Of a DNA stretch of 64,000 bases, positions 1-11,311 are shown in pieces; the stretch's first letter is position 1, and each line of letters begins with the position of its first letter. The notes under the pieces were generated by a model, which had not been told where the DNA came from, did no database searches, and saw only the letters and a program-made list of their open reading frames with translations. Source of the DNA: Adineta ricciae (Eukaryota; Rotifera; Eurotatoria; Adinetida; Adinetidae); assembly GCA_905250025.1 (NCBI GenBank), contig CAJNOJ010000103.1:1-64000 (forward strand), in the 5' to 3' direction. Made by a program: the position numbers and the translations under genes.

Positions 1-19
1 GAGTCCTATACAGATTTAC

Positions 20-215
20 AATCACTCCCATATGTCTTCTTGTGATCTACGTAGATACTCAAGGTAGGTAGATTTCCTGATAGATTGACAAGACTCTAGT
101 TTGCAGGAGGCAGCCTTGCCTAAATCCTGATTGTTCGCTCGGTATGATGCTATTAGATTCGAACCATTCTCTATTCTATCTATTGAATATTTTCATATGG
201 CACTCGCCTAACAGA
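20..215 (-). mobile_element. Decayed LINE (non-LTR retrotransposon) reverse-transcriptase fragment
   Basis: Read on the minus strand, this stretch gives a recognisable piece of the early reverse-transcriptase domain of Jockey/RTE-like LINEs: a WFESN run, then IIPSEQSGFRQG (the conserved QSGFR block), then TRVLSIYQEI, and after a short garbled stretch GVIVNLYR, which resembles the block after the first catalytic aspartate. Three in-frame stops interrupt the reading and the FVDxxKAFD region is missing or shortened, so it is a dead fragment. The 3' part of the element would lie left of the window start. The family assignment rests on these motifs only; the exact clade is not determined. Confidence 0.55.
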
Positions 216-1111
216 GCTACTATTTCTCTTTCTGATCTACCAGCTTCCTTTTCCCCTCGAGATTCCATCGTTTGCTTCATGGTCAGTCCTCGACAAAAAG
301 CACAAGAATTCGTGTCTAATTCTCATCATCATTAGTATCTCCGTCTTGGTTCAGCACATATGCGACAGCAAGCACTTCTAACTGCGCTTCTTCTGCATGA
401 TGTTCATACAAACGGAGAACCACTCGTCCATGCATGTTGCACCTCGACGGTACAACAAAAGATGGTATCATTGTTTTCCAACGACTAACGGGCGTACATA
501 ATCGAAGTAGCGACCTTATCCAAGACCTAGAAAAGTGGCACAATATCCATCCAGAACGGACGCATACAACTTTCTTTCGCTGATAATATAAAGTGTGATC
601 TATTTCTTATTTCTATCTTTCTTGTCGGAACTATCGCACGTAAACAGCCATGTCGCCCCATCTTACAGAAAACAATCAAACATCCAGTGCACGGCAAACC
701 CTTTCGGACTGTACTCAACAGCGAACAAATACAGACAACGATCAACAATCAACAGCATTCACAACACCACACCCTCAAGATGGTGGAAACTAGTTTCTTT
801 TCCTGTATCATGTATGTTGGCTTTGTTGGCCTTAAGGAACTTCGCTTTGGCGGGGAAAGTACCGGTTATGTTGTGGTGCAATTTGAAAATTTTGTGATCT
901 TCGGTGGTTTTTGTAGTGAGTAAGTTTTGAATTTGATCCGGTTGTCAGCAAGTAGCGTTTTCGATGGCAATGTAGTGCGTTCAGACGAGTGCTATAGTTA
1001 GATCTTTGAATTTGCATATGACTTTAGTGGTAAAACGAAATGGGAATATAGAAATATCTTTTTGTATGCTTGACTGATGAATAGAAAATTTGAAAAGCGC
1101 TGTTTAGCAGA
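216..1111. other. No recognised gene; short open frames
   Basis: Two short plus-strand frames look mildly protein-like: 434-583 (49 codons, containing LDGTTKDGIIVFQRL) and 650-793 (47 codons, Gln/Thr/Ser rich). They have no recognised domain and no convincing splice link. The stretch may hold decayed element or gene pieces beside the LINE fragment. Confidence 0.3.
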
Positions 1112-3505
1112 TTAGTATCCCTGAGGATTTCCGCCTTTTCTAACGTCACAATTTGCCCAGTACTGCTTCTCTTCGATACGCCATTCAATTGCTTGGACAA
1201 CCGACCCACCATACGCAGTGCATTTTGTTTTATGACCACGACGTTTGAGTCCATTTAAAACACCCTAAAAAGGAATTATTCGTTCATTTGTTTAACTGAA
1301 GGAGAGGAAACTGTTGGCATTTTACTTGATCGAATGTTTCTTCGAAAGTAATCTGATTCGGAGATAAATGATGATGGACACGTGGCTGGTCATTGGCTTC
1401 TTTAACGTTTTTGTGAAATAGTAGATTTAGTAAAGTAACATGAGCAACACTGGTTACGATTTTTGCGCCTCCGCTACCTCCGATAACTAATCGAACTTTG
1501 CCATCACTGTCAAGAACAATCAAAGGTGCTTGTGATGAAACAGGTCGTTTTCCAGGTTCAATCAAGTTATTTTTCGATTCAGACAAACCATGATAATTCT
1601 TTTTTTCAGGAATAGAAAAATCATTCATTTGATTGTTATAAATAATTCCAGTTTCTTCGCCAACAACCATCGAACCGAAACTACGAAGAGAACAAGTATT
1701 GGAAACACATCGGATGAAATGAGGCTAACTATGTGTTTATAGTTGAAGTTATGGCTACAGCATCTCCATGCTCGTCTACAATTGAGATATGAGCAGTTCC
1801 TGTGATTGATTTCGATTGAGTGTTATTATTGCCATAATAGACCTCCGAAAATGTTTCGTTGTCACTAAAAGGAGTTTTTGTCAAGGTGAAGCATTCATTT
1901 GGAGATGGTCTTACTTGATTTTCTGCCGAATTGTGTCGGCATAGGATTTGGAGATCAAATCTTTAATAGACTAAACGAAAAGACAATAATAATAAAACAC
2001 GATTATCTGTATGAATAAGGAGATGTTACATGTTGAAGATTTATTTTCAAAGGATCGGCCAATTCTGATCGCTTGGCGAATGCAAATTTAAATGACTCTG
2101 TTAGGCGATGATAAAAAAGTGCAGCTGTATTAGTTTCATTCAAATCCGTTGGTTGAAAGTCGTATCCTGAACAGTAGAACAAACATCGTATTGCTAATGA
2201 AAATGTTTATATAAGTAACATATCAACCGAGCATTATATTGAGAATAAGTGCAAGAATAGGTCCACTGGATGGAGCTGAAGTTGTGAATGCTTTCAACGA
2301 ACTATTTAAATTGAATGATAGAGCTTCTTGAAAATCAAGACCATATTGACGAAGATCATTAAGAGTTAAAATACCACCTAACGATGTATTTTATACTACG
2401 ATCAGATAAACAAGAGAAAAGACGAACCTCGTTTTTGAATTTCAGAAACAATCTTATTTGATAGTCTGCCTTGATAAAAACTTTCAACACCTTCGTCAGC
2501 AATCTGTTGCAGTGTTCGTGCTAATTTCGGTCGTCGCATCAAATCGCCTTCTTTATAAAGTTCAGCGGTTGTTGAATTTTTAACAAAGATATTTCTATAA
2601 AAACGCCGAAAATCTTTTCCTGCTCAGAGAAAACTTGACGTACCGAAGCTCAGTATCATTCAAAATGTGTTCTTTGTTCTTCTCGATTGCAAAAGCCAAA
2701 GCAACACTAACATTGAATCCTTTTTCACATAAACGAATCGTGGGTTTGAAAAGTGATGCCCATGACACTCCTCCACCGAATTGATCGTAGGCTTTTTTAT
2801 ATGCTAAAATTTCACCAGGTGTTCCGATAGCCAATGAGCCTGATATTGCGCGAAAATATTTTTCCATCGGAAAACTCCAAATATGAACGTTCTTACCAAT
2901 TAATGACATGTTTTCTCGACCTTGAAACATCGTACTATTAGAATTTAAGGGCGCTGTTTCTCGCTCGACAATGCTAAATGCTTTGCCAAGTTTCCTAACA
3001 AAAAAAAATGATCAAAAGAACTTTCAAATAATTTTAATGATAATGTAAAGGCAAAACCGTGAATAGATAAGAAAGACACAGCCGCCACCAATTCCCATGG
3101 AATGAGCATTCAAAACTCCGTTACATAAAGATGCTGCAATGGCTGCATCAGCTGCTTTTCCGCCTCTTAACAGAATAGCTTTGCCAATTTTCGAACACTC
3201 TTCATTATCAACAGCTACTGCAGCCCGATTGTATCTTCCTAATTTTGACGAACCAGTGACTGCATATGATTCGTGATCCGATCCACATGTTTCATCTGAT
3301 ATATCATTAATCGAAGACATTTGAAGAAAAAAACCATCTATGACAGTACCTTGTTCTTTTCTCATAACAAAAAAGAGGCCAATAGCAGTACATGTTGCAA
3401 CAATCAATGCAGCTAGTAATAATATAAATACAGTAGATCGCTGCCTAAGTTAAGATACGTATACAGTTGAACATTCAGTTTTCATTAGATGAAAAGATCT
3501 TACAT
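1112..3505 (-). CDS. Gamma-glutamyltransferase (GGT), membrane-anchored
   Basis: The enzyme transfers the gamma-glutamyl group of glutathione to acceptors or water at the cell surface, in glutathione recycling. The predicted N-terminus (MQRSTVFILLLAALIVATC) is a type II signal anchor. Downstream are GGKAADAAIAA, GIGGG, ERETAP, AIGTPGE, the autoprocessing and nucleophile motif GTAHIS with its catalytic Thr, TSTINTYFGS, the substrate-binding PVSSQ, GGSGG, and the C-terminus RKGGNPQGY. The reading needs several GT-AG introns of about 50-60 bp; a 50-bp one precedes the nucleophile segment and the last exon is 1112-1264. The start codon appears split: AT at 3504-3505, a 59-bp intron (3445-3503), then G at 3444. 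All family blocks are present, so the gene looks intact. Exon edges in the middle are approximate. GGT identity is near certain; which vertebrate paralogue it matches is not. Confidence 0.93.
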
Positions 3506-3893
3506 GACGACGATGATGATGATAATCGAACTAATAAATGTTACTTGCGCTTTTTTATCGGACGTAAGGATAGAAAACAATAAGATCGATCGGAATGACT
3601 TTAGTATTGAGAATAAGAACGGAAAGAAAATAGTGGATATTCTCGTTGCTTTTCTGTCCTTTTTTTCTTATTGGATTATCATGTTTATTATCATACTGTA
3701 TGCTCGAGCGTCTAACTCGCTTCTTTTCTTTTTCTCCTACAGTTATTTGTCTATGTACATATTTATATTGGGATTTCCGAAAGAAATCAATAATCTATAT
3801 TTCTGGTGCACAACATTGTTTTATTGAATTTTTTTTTTGAAAAAACTGCAAAAATTACAACAATGATTTGTCTTCATATTTAAATAGTATTTG
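3506..3893. other. Intergenic between GGT start and protease end
   Basis: AT-rich DNA lying upstream of the minus-strand GGT gene and downstream of the protease. The plus-strand open frames here are low-complexity Phe/Ile/Tyr-rich and look non-coding. It should hold the GGT promoter and the protease 3' UTR; I see no other feature. Confidence 0.4.
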
Positions 3894-4894
3894 TTAGTAG
3901 CGCCAGAATTTATGATGACGATGTTGTTGGTTTGGTAAAACCAATTGACGAATAGTTGGATTAGTATTGCTTCGACGTCGTAAGATGCTTTTGATTGTCC
4001 ATAGACCATCCGCAGAATTGATAAGACGATGATTCGATAAATAGTGATACGGTATATAAAAGTATCCTTCGTCACCCTTTGAAAATCAAGTGTAAATTTA
4101 TCAGAAAGAAATCTGGAAAGTGTATAATACCTACCCAATCTTCTCCCCAAGAATTTCTTGCACAGAAATACCTTTTACGTCTGTCGTAACCAACAATAAC
4201 GATGCTATGAAATCGATCTCTGTCAATGAGACCAGTTCTCACATTCGGCATTCTCGAGTTTCTACCATTAGGATGAAAAGCTATACCTGCTTCTTCTAAT
4301 AAAATAATATCCATAATCACCGGAAGTTGGTTATGCAAACACGTTTCAATTGCTTGTATTGTACAAGGAATTCTTAGAGGAACAACAGTCCATTCACGAG
4401 CTTCGGCAAACGCCTTATCGGATGGTTTTACATTGACGTTTTCTGGTACATATGGCCAAGTTTTCTCGAGACAACATCCATACTTTTGCAAACCTAAAGC
4501 AACTGCTCTTTGTACGACTCCTTGATCTGTGATAAGTCCCGTTCTTTCACTCATTCGTCTTCCGTTGAAGTAAATGAATAAACGAGAAACATCAATATGA
4601 ACACCATGGATACGTTTTATTAAATACTCACAAACACCAGCAAAGGCATTTGCACAACTAAAGTGTAGGAAAGAATTGTGTCAGACTTGAAAGTTGAATT
4701 CAAATGTATCGGTCGAAGTACACCTACCAGGCATTTATATCTAATTGTTGTTCGACAGGTGTCATCCAACGACGTAGATTAACCGCAGTTGGTAGATGAT
4801 CTGCTGGAAATGAAAGTGGTCTCATGGGACGTGTAAGTCGATCTCTATGCTGATCTGATGGATAGTAACCATAGCGAATCGTGGTGAAAGCCAT
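3894..4894 (-). CDS. Papain-family (C1A) cysteine protease-like protein
   Basis: Three exons (4728-4894, 4135-4657, 3894-4076) are joined by GT-AG introns of 70 and 58 bp and give about 290 aa. The start at 4894 yields MAFTTIRYGYYPSDQHRD, which matches the short N-terminus of propeptide-less bacterial-type C1A proteases. The catalytic Cys lies in INACCANAFAG (compare the NSCTANA form of this subgroup). The catalytic His is in FHSIVIVGYD and the Asn in ARNSWGEDW, followed across the last intron by GDEGYFYIPYHYL. No signal peptide is evident, so it is probably cytosolic. The subgroup is common in bacteria and viruses and patchy in animals, so ancient transfer is possible but not shown here. The triad is complete, so activity is expected. 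Confidence 0.82.
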
Positions 4895-5599
4895 GCTTTA
4901 CGGGTGAGTGAAAAGATTAGTTTTCAATATGTGCCAGTAGACACGGGCGCAGTTGTCGTATTTATTTTAAAAAAGTGTCTATGTCATGACGATTATTGTA
5001 GAGAGAGAAATATTGAAGTCACACTATAGTTTGTTTTTACCAATTTTCTTCATAAATGTCATTTACTTGATTATAGAGAAAATATTCATCATTATTTTCA
5101 TCATAATAACGTCATCGAAGGAAGTAAATTAGAAAAAAAAACAAACGATGACTATCACTGTCTTTACCATCAGATATGCGTGTCATAAGCGAAAAAGTCA
5201 ACATACACCTACCGGCCAGATTTTTCCACCCATTCAAGTCCTAGAAAACAATATCAAGATTCTGTTTTTCTTTCATTAGAGAAGGCATTTTGTTGTCGGT
5301 GAAATATATTTATTTGATTAAAATGTTTTCAAGAGATATTTAATTAATCACTTCGTATGATTGCGGTCGATTTAAGAGGAGATGAGAAATGAAAAGGAAA
5401 AGGTATTGAATCTGACACACACACGACTACAGGGAGGAAAAAGCAAGAAAAATCAATGTACACTGTTAAACAGGTTCTCAACGATCATCTGACACACACT
5501 GTTTTCTTTTAATTTCTTAGTGAGCACCAACGACTAGGACAAGATTACAACTGACAAAGACAAGAAGAAAAGAACGCCATCTATCTGCGAAAAAGCAAA
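4895..5599. other. Intergenic
   Basis: No convincing gene. A 28-nt minus-strand segment near 5213-5241 is flanked by AG and GTAGGT and could be a 5' UTR exon of the protease gene, but it carries no recognisable coding motif. Confidence 0.3.
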
Positions 5600-6954
5600 C
5601 TAATTCGAATCCTCGAATATGAATAAATCCAACGATTCTTCTTCATCCTGATCAGCTAACATACAAGACAACGATGAATCAGATGATGAACAAGATGCAC
5701 TTTTGCTATTCTTTCCACTAATTTCATTGATTGATTTGGGTGAACAAGGAACAACACAAAATAATAATACAAGAATATCATCACGTTTGATACGAGCTAA
5801 AAGAATCTCATATAAAGCATCTCTCTTTTCCGTTAGATTGACATTTACCATGACATGCCGATTGAACAAGCATTTGACAAATATTCTGCAATGATTCCAC
5901 TGAGATTTGATCATCCTAATAGATTGTGGAAATTTCACATATGAGAATAAATAATTTTGAAATCAACTTACTAAGTGATTATTTATTATTTGTACAATAA
6001 AATCTTCGTAAAGATTATCAAAAAGCCCATCCGATGCAATTAATAGAAGGTCACCTATTTCTAAATTATGTTCAACATATTCTCCGTCACTTGGCCTAGC
6101 AAGACAACGATGATAGGTTTAAATAACAAGAAAATCCAAGGTCGAAGTATCAACGTACTTATCATGATAAAGTCTTGTCGTGTTTGATGAGAAAATCTGT
6201 GTCGTCGGGAACGATGATAATTGAAAAGGTGACGAACCACGATGATACTGTGGATGTGAACGAATAATTAGTTTATTTTGTCTAATTAACATGAAACCAC
6301 TATCACCAATATTGAGTGAACGGAGGTGTGAACAGCGTTTATCAATGGATAATAAGCACAATGTAGCACTACCGAATATCGAACGTTTTTCAACACAACG
6401 TATAGCACGATGAACGAGACCACGCATCGATGACGAGCCAACAATTCGTTCGGTTTCGTCAGCACATGAGCTTATTAATGTATGAGCAAATTTATATGGA
6501 TCAAGACCATGGTGACGATTTCCGCTTACTCCATCTGCTAAACCTGAATTATTTAGAAAAACGAACATCGAGATTAGTTTTCTTCGTGAATATAAGAAAA
6601 AAGAAAGAGATCATCAATACCGATAAGGATATGATCGTCGGATTGTTTGACAAAAGCCACATCATCACCATATGGTCCGGATAGAAGAATAGATTCTTCT
6701 TCTAACTTTGATTGATCACAATTAGTTTTATTCGTTCCTTGTTTAGATATTCCGTTCCACGAACATTTCAATCCAATGCATACAGATGAACTTTCCAACA
6801 TTGAATCTTTGTTTAGACAAATAAAACATTTCTCATTCTCAACATCTTTTTATTTACATCGATGTTTTTTCTCACGGCCAATCAGATCTATCGCATATTT
6901 ATTCACAGATGTCCCTCGCGTTCGAACCCAAAGAATACATAATCTTCCGATCAT
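5600..6954 (-). CDS. PP2C-family protein phosphatase, PPTC7/PTC7-like
   Basis: Six exons (6876-6954, 6621-6806, 6159-6543, 5972-6095, 5849-5915, 5600-5796) in consistent phase give about 345 aa. The first exon encodes MIGRLCILWVRTRGTSVNKY, rich in Arg and hydrophobics with no acids, which suits a mitochondrial presequence as in human PPTC7. PP2C metal-binding and core motifs appear in order: YGDDVAF, LADGVSG, GSATLCLL, NIGDSGF, SDGLFDN and KRDDILVLLF. PPTC7 is a Mn/Mg-dependent Ser/Thr phosphatase of the mitochondrion and its surface that acts in coenzyme Q synthesis and mitophagy control. The C-terminus carries an extra Ser/Asp/Glu-rich tail of about 45 aa after the last PP2C strand. The gene starts about 100 bp from the oppositely oriented gene at 7053, so the two may share a promoter. 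Confidence 0.88.
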
Positions 6955-7052
6955 AACAAATAGAGATTACTCGAGAGCAGACTCATTATACTCGAATGTT
7001 GACTGTCATATGAGTTCGGTTGTCTTTTATTGAGTAACATATTTTTAGAATC
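6955..7052. promoter_or_regulatory. Short divergent promoter region
   Basis: Only 98 bp separate the start codon of the PPTC7-like phosphatase (minus) from that of the membrane protein (plus). Both promoters and 5' UTRs must lie here or overlap the neighbouring gene. No clear TATA box is seen. Confidence 0.45.
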
Positions 7053-7616
7053 ATGGGCTGGTGGCTTTATTCACTATGGGATATTCTTCCTGTACCAATT
7101 CTTCTTGGAATGTTCATATGGACTTTTTCAATGTGTCTTTTTTCCGTATTTCTACTTGTGATTGTTATCCTACTTCATGAACGGTATGTTTTTCCTTCGA
7201 AAAAACTTACGAGAAATATCTCTTTGATCATATTTAGTGCAACGCCAATAGCTCAATTAGTATCTGTACGAAAAGATCTCTCGTTGGATGAAACAATCCC
7301 AAAAGGAGGATTTAGTTGCGACAGTTTATCCTTATTGTCACTTCAAACGACACAAAATGATAATGAAGATCCGATCAGTTCATTTTATTTACGCAATTGT
7401 AACTGCATAAAAGAGAATGAAAAGATGCACTCATTGCCATCGATTAAATTACGTCCATCGATCAATCAGGAAAAGCAAGTTAGTACTTTGCCAGCACAAT
7501 TGTCAACGCGTCGTTCAATAATCAGAGATTTAACTTCGGTATCGAACTCATTCACTGAGAAAAAAACTCATCAATCGATCGATTCACTTTTCAGCAAAGA
7601 CTCTCTTATCGAATGA
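7053..7616 (+). CDS. Unrecognised small membrane protein
   Basis: A single-exon frame of 187 aa. The first 50 residues are strongly hydrophobic (WDILPVPILLGMFIWTF then SVFLLVIVILLHERY), giving one long or two close membrane segments. The remainder is Ser/Thr-rich and basic, without a recognised domain, and is probably a cytoplasmic disordered tail. The start is chosen because the ATG directly follows an intron-like TTTTTAG and gives the membrane segment. It is divergent from the phosphatase gene. I do not recognise the family; the even hydrophobic/polar layout and length suggest a real gene. Confidence 0.6.
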   Translation: MGWWLYSLWDILPVPILLGMFIWTFSMCLFSVFLLVIVILLHERYVFPSKKLTRNISLIIFSATPIAQLVSVRKDLSLDETIPKGGFSCDSLSLLSLQTTQNDNEDPISSFYLRNCNCIKENEKMHSLPSIKLRPSINQEKQVSTLPAQLSTRRSIIRDLTSVSNSFTEKKTHQSIDSLFSKDSLIE

Positions 7617-7768
7617 TACATGTACACAATATTTCATCATATAAATGTTCTCATTAGGTAGAATATAGGTTGTCTTTTTATTTTGAAGCTTGTTTAAGAA
7701 AAAAGAAAATCTTGATCGGGTTAAAAGGAATGCTCGTTCGTTAATAATTGAATATCTGTTGTTCAATA

Positions 7769-8375
7769 TTAAAAAAGAAGTCGCTGTAATCCACTGAGAC
7801 CATTGCCCCAATGGAAACATGTATACAAAGCCATGGACCATAAAGTTAAAAGTGCTGCATCCAAAGTAAGAGCTCCAACAAGACGGCCTTTTGAACCTGA
7901 TCGGCGATAACCTTGCGAATAGATTTCACGTGCAACGATGTAAACTAGTCCAGCAATAAATGCGACACGTGTATATGAAAGACCAGATATTAACAATGGT
8001 ACAATAACAGCAAAGCCGCCCTGAAGATACAGAGAAGAACAATTTTTATTTTGAAGAACAGAACAATTTTACCTCGAGATAGTTCATATGTGCTCGTCGA
8101 TAATTATTGAAAGTAAACCAATCTTCGTCGCTCAATTTGTCTGCTAATCTACCTTGCCCATCATCAGGATAACCGCCATCTGGTTTCATTACCTTTCCCA
8201 ATTGTTTATATTGAGGAAAATGTTTTTCGTAGAATTCTTTTGAAAAGAATCGTTTTCGTACTGAAGCCATTGTCATACCAGTGATCAACATATGAATACA
8301 TATGATGACAGCTTCCAATAATATCCATGCATATCCTTCCGCAAGAACAATTTTCGTTTCAGCAATAGGAGCCAT
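7769..8375 (-). CDS. Microsomal glutathione S-transferase 3-like (MAPEG family)
   Basis: Two exons (8073-8375 and 7769-8020) with a 52-bp intron give 184 aa. MAPEG proteins are trimeric four-helix membrane enzymes of the ER or outer mitochondrial membrane that conjugate or reduce with glutathione. The signature is NNYRRAHMNYLEGGFAVIV, matching the RAHQNTLE block of MGST3, followed by ARVAFIAGLVYIVAREIYSQ-like helices (here TRVAFIAGLVYIVAREIY) and SQGYRRSGSKGR, equivalent to the YAYGYYTGEPSKR segment. Hydrophobic stretches at about residues 13-38 and 105-170 fit four helices. The protein is about 30 aa longer than human MGST3, from a soluble loop after helix 1 (KPDGGYPDDGQGR). GGT in the same window also uses glutathione, but distance and spacing give no operon-like link. 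Confidence 0.88.
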
Positions 8376-8455
8376 CTAGAAAAATAAAATCGAACATTTC
8401 AGATACTGATGTTGGAGTGAATTCTAAATATATTAAATTAGCTTCACAAAAAAGT

Positions 8456-9014
8456 TCATTTCGGTTCAATTTCATTTAGAATCGATGCAAGTTGCATTCG
8501 AAACTGTTCATCGATCGGGCGAGGACGACGAGTACTCCTATCAACAAATACATGTGTAAATCCACCAACAGCAGCAGCTTTCAAAGCTTGATTATCTTCA
8601 AATATTCCCACTTGATAATCAACCGATGATTTTCCAATCTTTTTTATCAATAAACCAGCGGATATTATCGAAGGATACGATGTTGGCGAAAAGTATTGAC
8701 AATAGGAAGACACAACAAAGCCGATTGATGGCGACTGTAACGGTTCTAATGAACATCTTTCAATCAAATATTTATTCACAATAGTGTCAATCCATTCGCC
8801 ATAAACCACATTATTCACATGGCCATATATATCGTTGTCCCGCCATCTAATTTAACGTGAACTTTTTGCTTTATAAACGAAAAGTAGTTTACCTCGTTTG
8901 AATATCAATAAAATATTTGTAAAATGAGCGATCTCGATAGTCGGACAACGATGAGATACTTTTCCCACGTTTTAATGTTTGAAAACATGGGCGAACTACT
9001 CGGCAAAGCGTCAT
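8456..9014 (-). CDS. Hotdog-fold acyl-CoA thioesterase (4HBT/YbgC type), likely mitochondrial
   Basis: Two exons (8893-9014 and 8456-8846) give 170 aa. The first exon starts MTLCRVVRPCFQTLKRGKSI, a basic, Ser-rich leader that suits mitochondrial import. The hotdog domain begins with the family motif RWRDNDIYGHVNNVVY, in which the D and the GHVNN block form the active site in the 4-hydroxybenzoyl-CoA thioesterase group. SSVDYQVGIFED and GGFTHVFVDR are later strands. The likely reaction is hydrolysis of acyl-CoA to free acid and CoA; the substrate cannot be read from sequence. It lies about 80 bp downstream of nothing else on its strand and before MGST3. Confidence 0.85.
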
Positions 9015-9327
9015 TTTGAAAAACAAGTTCTGATTTAATCAGCATAATACTCTCTTCAATCTCTTATCAATGTCAAACCAATCGAAATACATTTTCACTT
9101 TGTGTTAGATTTCTTTCAATTGTGCTCAACTCAGATATCTGAAAAAAAGTAAATAAATTATAGGCGAAAAATAAATAGAACAGTTTCAAATCAGTCATTT
9201 TGTCATAGATGTCGCTAGTAAGCGCCTTTGTTTTTATAATTTGACGTTTATTAAAACAAATTGAGCTATTATTGATGAGAGGTAAAACAGAAGAGAAAGA
9301 TTACAAACTTTCGGTCTTGGTGTGTGC
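9015..9327. other. Intergenic
   Basis: AT-rich spacer between the 3' end of the GPCR gene and the thioesterase start on the minus strand. Nothing else is seen. Confidence 0.4.
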
Positions 9328-10251
9328 TTATGAAATGGGTCGAACACGATTTGTTCTCTTGTGTAAGATAAAATTCTTCATTTCTTCTCTAAACGATTTC
9401 GTTGAGATGTAGAAAATAAAGAACTGGCAGGAGAACGCGAAGTAGAAGATCAATGTGAAGACACTTGATAGTATATTTTCCATTGATTTCACATCAGCAC
9501 TTTTCACGACTGCTGTGGTAAGTGTTAAATATACTGTAAAGACGACATATGGTGAAGTTGAAAGGAGTATACATGGCGTTTGTAAGAGCATGACAGTTGT
9601 CAATTGCTTTTGGATCAATTGACGTTGTTGGCCTTGGCGTAAATGATTGGTATTTCTATATGTTAAGATGCCTGTTACGATTAAAATCATCGCTGGAAAT
9701 ACACCAAGATAGAGAGGTAGTGCAACATATGTTCGATAGGTCGCATACGATTTATTTGGTAGAAGTGAGCAAGAGACACTGTCCGTGTTGGAGTTACTGA
9801 TCAATTCAGCGTAGACTAAATAAGGTACGGAATGGCCAAGCCATAGAACAGTGGTTAGAAGAACTGATATTCGAGCAAGTGATAATCGACTCAACCGTCG
9901 ATATTTTTCTTGTCTACAACTCGAAAACAATCGGTCGAAACTTGCCAAACAAACACAAGTTAATGAAATTAGAAAACTCGCTTGTGTAAATGCTATACGA
10001 GTCTTACACCAACCGACATTTGTCGTCGACCAATCAAGATTGAAACCTACACTAAGAATTCGTGTTAGTAGACCATAGAATAGTACAATGCAATTAACAA
10101 TCGATCCAACCAAAAATAGAAACGCGCATGGATTATTACGTGTACGCCATAGATAGCGAATATTGAGCAAATTACCTACTGTACCAATGCTAAATACTGG
10201 TAAACCAACGTAAAGTGTGATGCAACGTATTAATTCAGCGCTGGAGGACAT
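9328..10251 (-). CDS. Class A-like G protein-coupled receptor
   Basis: A single exon of 307 aa with seven hydrophobic segments. TM1 contains GTVGNLLNI with the conserved GN. TM3 ends in CLASFDRLFSS, where DR stands for the DRY motif. A Cys before TM3 (GWCKTRIAF) and one in the second extracellular loop (SVSCSLL) can form the usual disulphide. TM6 carries QTPCILLSTSPYVVF and TM7 FAFSCQFFIFYISTKSFREEM, with a short C-tail. Intronless, divergent rhodopsin-like receptors of this sort are numerous in rotifers. The ligand is unknown; a peptide receptor is the commonest guess but is not shown. Confidence 0.8.
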   Translation of the reverse strand: MSSSAELIRCITLYVGLPVFSIGTVGNLLNIRYLWRTRNNPCAFLFLVGSIVNCIVLFYGLLTRILSVGFNLDWSTTNVGWCKTRIAFTQASFLISLTCVCLASFDRLFSSCRQEKYRRLSRLSLARISVLLTTVLWLGHSVPYLVYAELISNSNTDSVSCSLLPNKSYATYRTYVALPLYLGVFPAMILIVTGILTYRNTNHLRQGQQRQLIQKQLTTVMLLQTPCILLSTSPYVVFTVYLTLTTAVVKSADVKSMENILSSVFTLIFYFAFSCQFFIFYISTKSFREEMKNFILHKRTNRVRPIS

Positions 10252-11311
10252 TCTTCCGCTAAGTTGTTTTATATAATCTAAAATTAATGATAACGTAATC
10301 TTCTAGACCAGACATAAAGTTTTTCTTTTAATAACCAAAACAGGTTTTGTATTAAGAAAGTAAATTCAAAGCCAATGCACCGAACTCGACCTACTGTGTA
10401 TATCTTGAAATGCATTTCTTCTCTTGAATTTCATCCTAATGAAAAACACATTTTGCTTCAAAGACTAATGTAAAACTTTGTACTGAAAATTCTTAATTGA
10501 CTCAGCTGTGTGGAGCTACGTATTTACTTGCTTATGCATGAAAAGTAAAGGCTGGGATATAAAAAAATGATGAACTGCATCTTTTGAGTAAAACGATACT
10601 GACAACGTCGTTGAAATGTCCTGTTCGTGTCGATGTTCAAAAGATTGGCATATTGTCTATCAAAGTTCGCTTAAATAGTGCGTGGAGTGGGAAATAACAT
10701 GAAAAAACGTAATTGAGAGGTACTTGTAAAATCAGTACAATAACCCGACGTGCCTTCCATTGATGTTAGCGTATTAGAAGCTATTAATTAAAATCGCAAG
10801 TGGCCTGAAAACGCAAGCTTTTCTTAGATTATTGAAGAAAAATACAAGAGTAGTAGATATGTCTTTGATTCTTCGTAATTTAAGAGTAGCAGTAATTTAC
10901 GAACATTGACAGGACATTGCAAAACAATAGAATTATGTTAAATATAACTGTGTATATACTGCATGTTTCTTCGTTCGAACGGGGGAAGAGAGCGCAATTT
11001 ATTTTTCGATAGTTCGTCACGTTTATAATGATAGGAACCTCTTCGAAAGGGATTATGTTATACAGATGAGAATCTTGTTAATCGTTGCGCGGTGACATCT
11101 AGAGTGAATCTGTTCCAATGGGGAAAAAGTCTTTTCACGTAAACAAGAAAAACAGAAAGCTATATAATAGGCCGCTTCTCCTTCTCCTCTCGTCTGATGC
11201 AAGACTCATCTCACATGTTTTTCCTTTCTGTTAAATGGGTACAAATCAGTGTCATTAAAGTGCATATCTATGAAAAGTCACTAAGTTTACATTTCACTTG
11301 TAGATATCACG
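10252..11311. other. Intergenic, upstream of both GPCR and debranching enzyme
   Basis: About 1.06 kb between divergent genes. No coding potential was recognised. A TATA-like TATATAATAG at 11161-11170 lies 142 bp before the debranching-enzyme start. Confidence 0.4.
11161..11170 (+). promoter_or_regulatory. TATA-box-like sequence before the debranching enzyme
   Basis: TATATAATAG, followed by a CT-rich run at 11172-11195. Position and direction suit a core promoter for the gene starting at 11312, but AT-rich DNA makes chance matches common. Confidence 0.3.

Noticed and set aside
1024-1254. 76-aa minus-strand open frame as a separate gene
   Set aside because: It overlaps the last GGT exon in another frame; the frame ending at 1112 gives the diagnostic RKGGNPQGY end of GGT.
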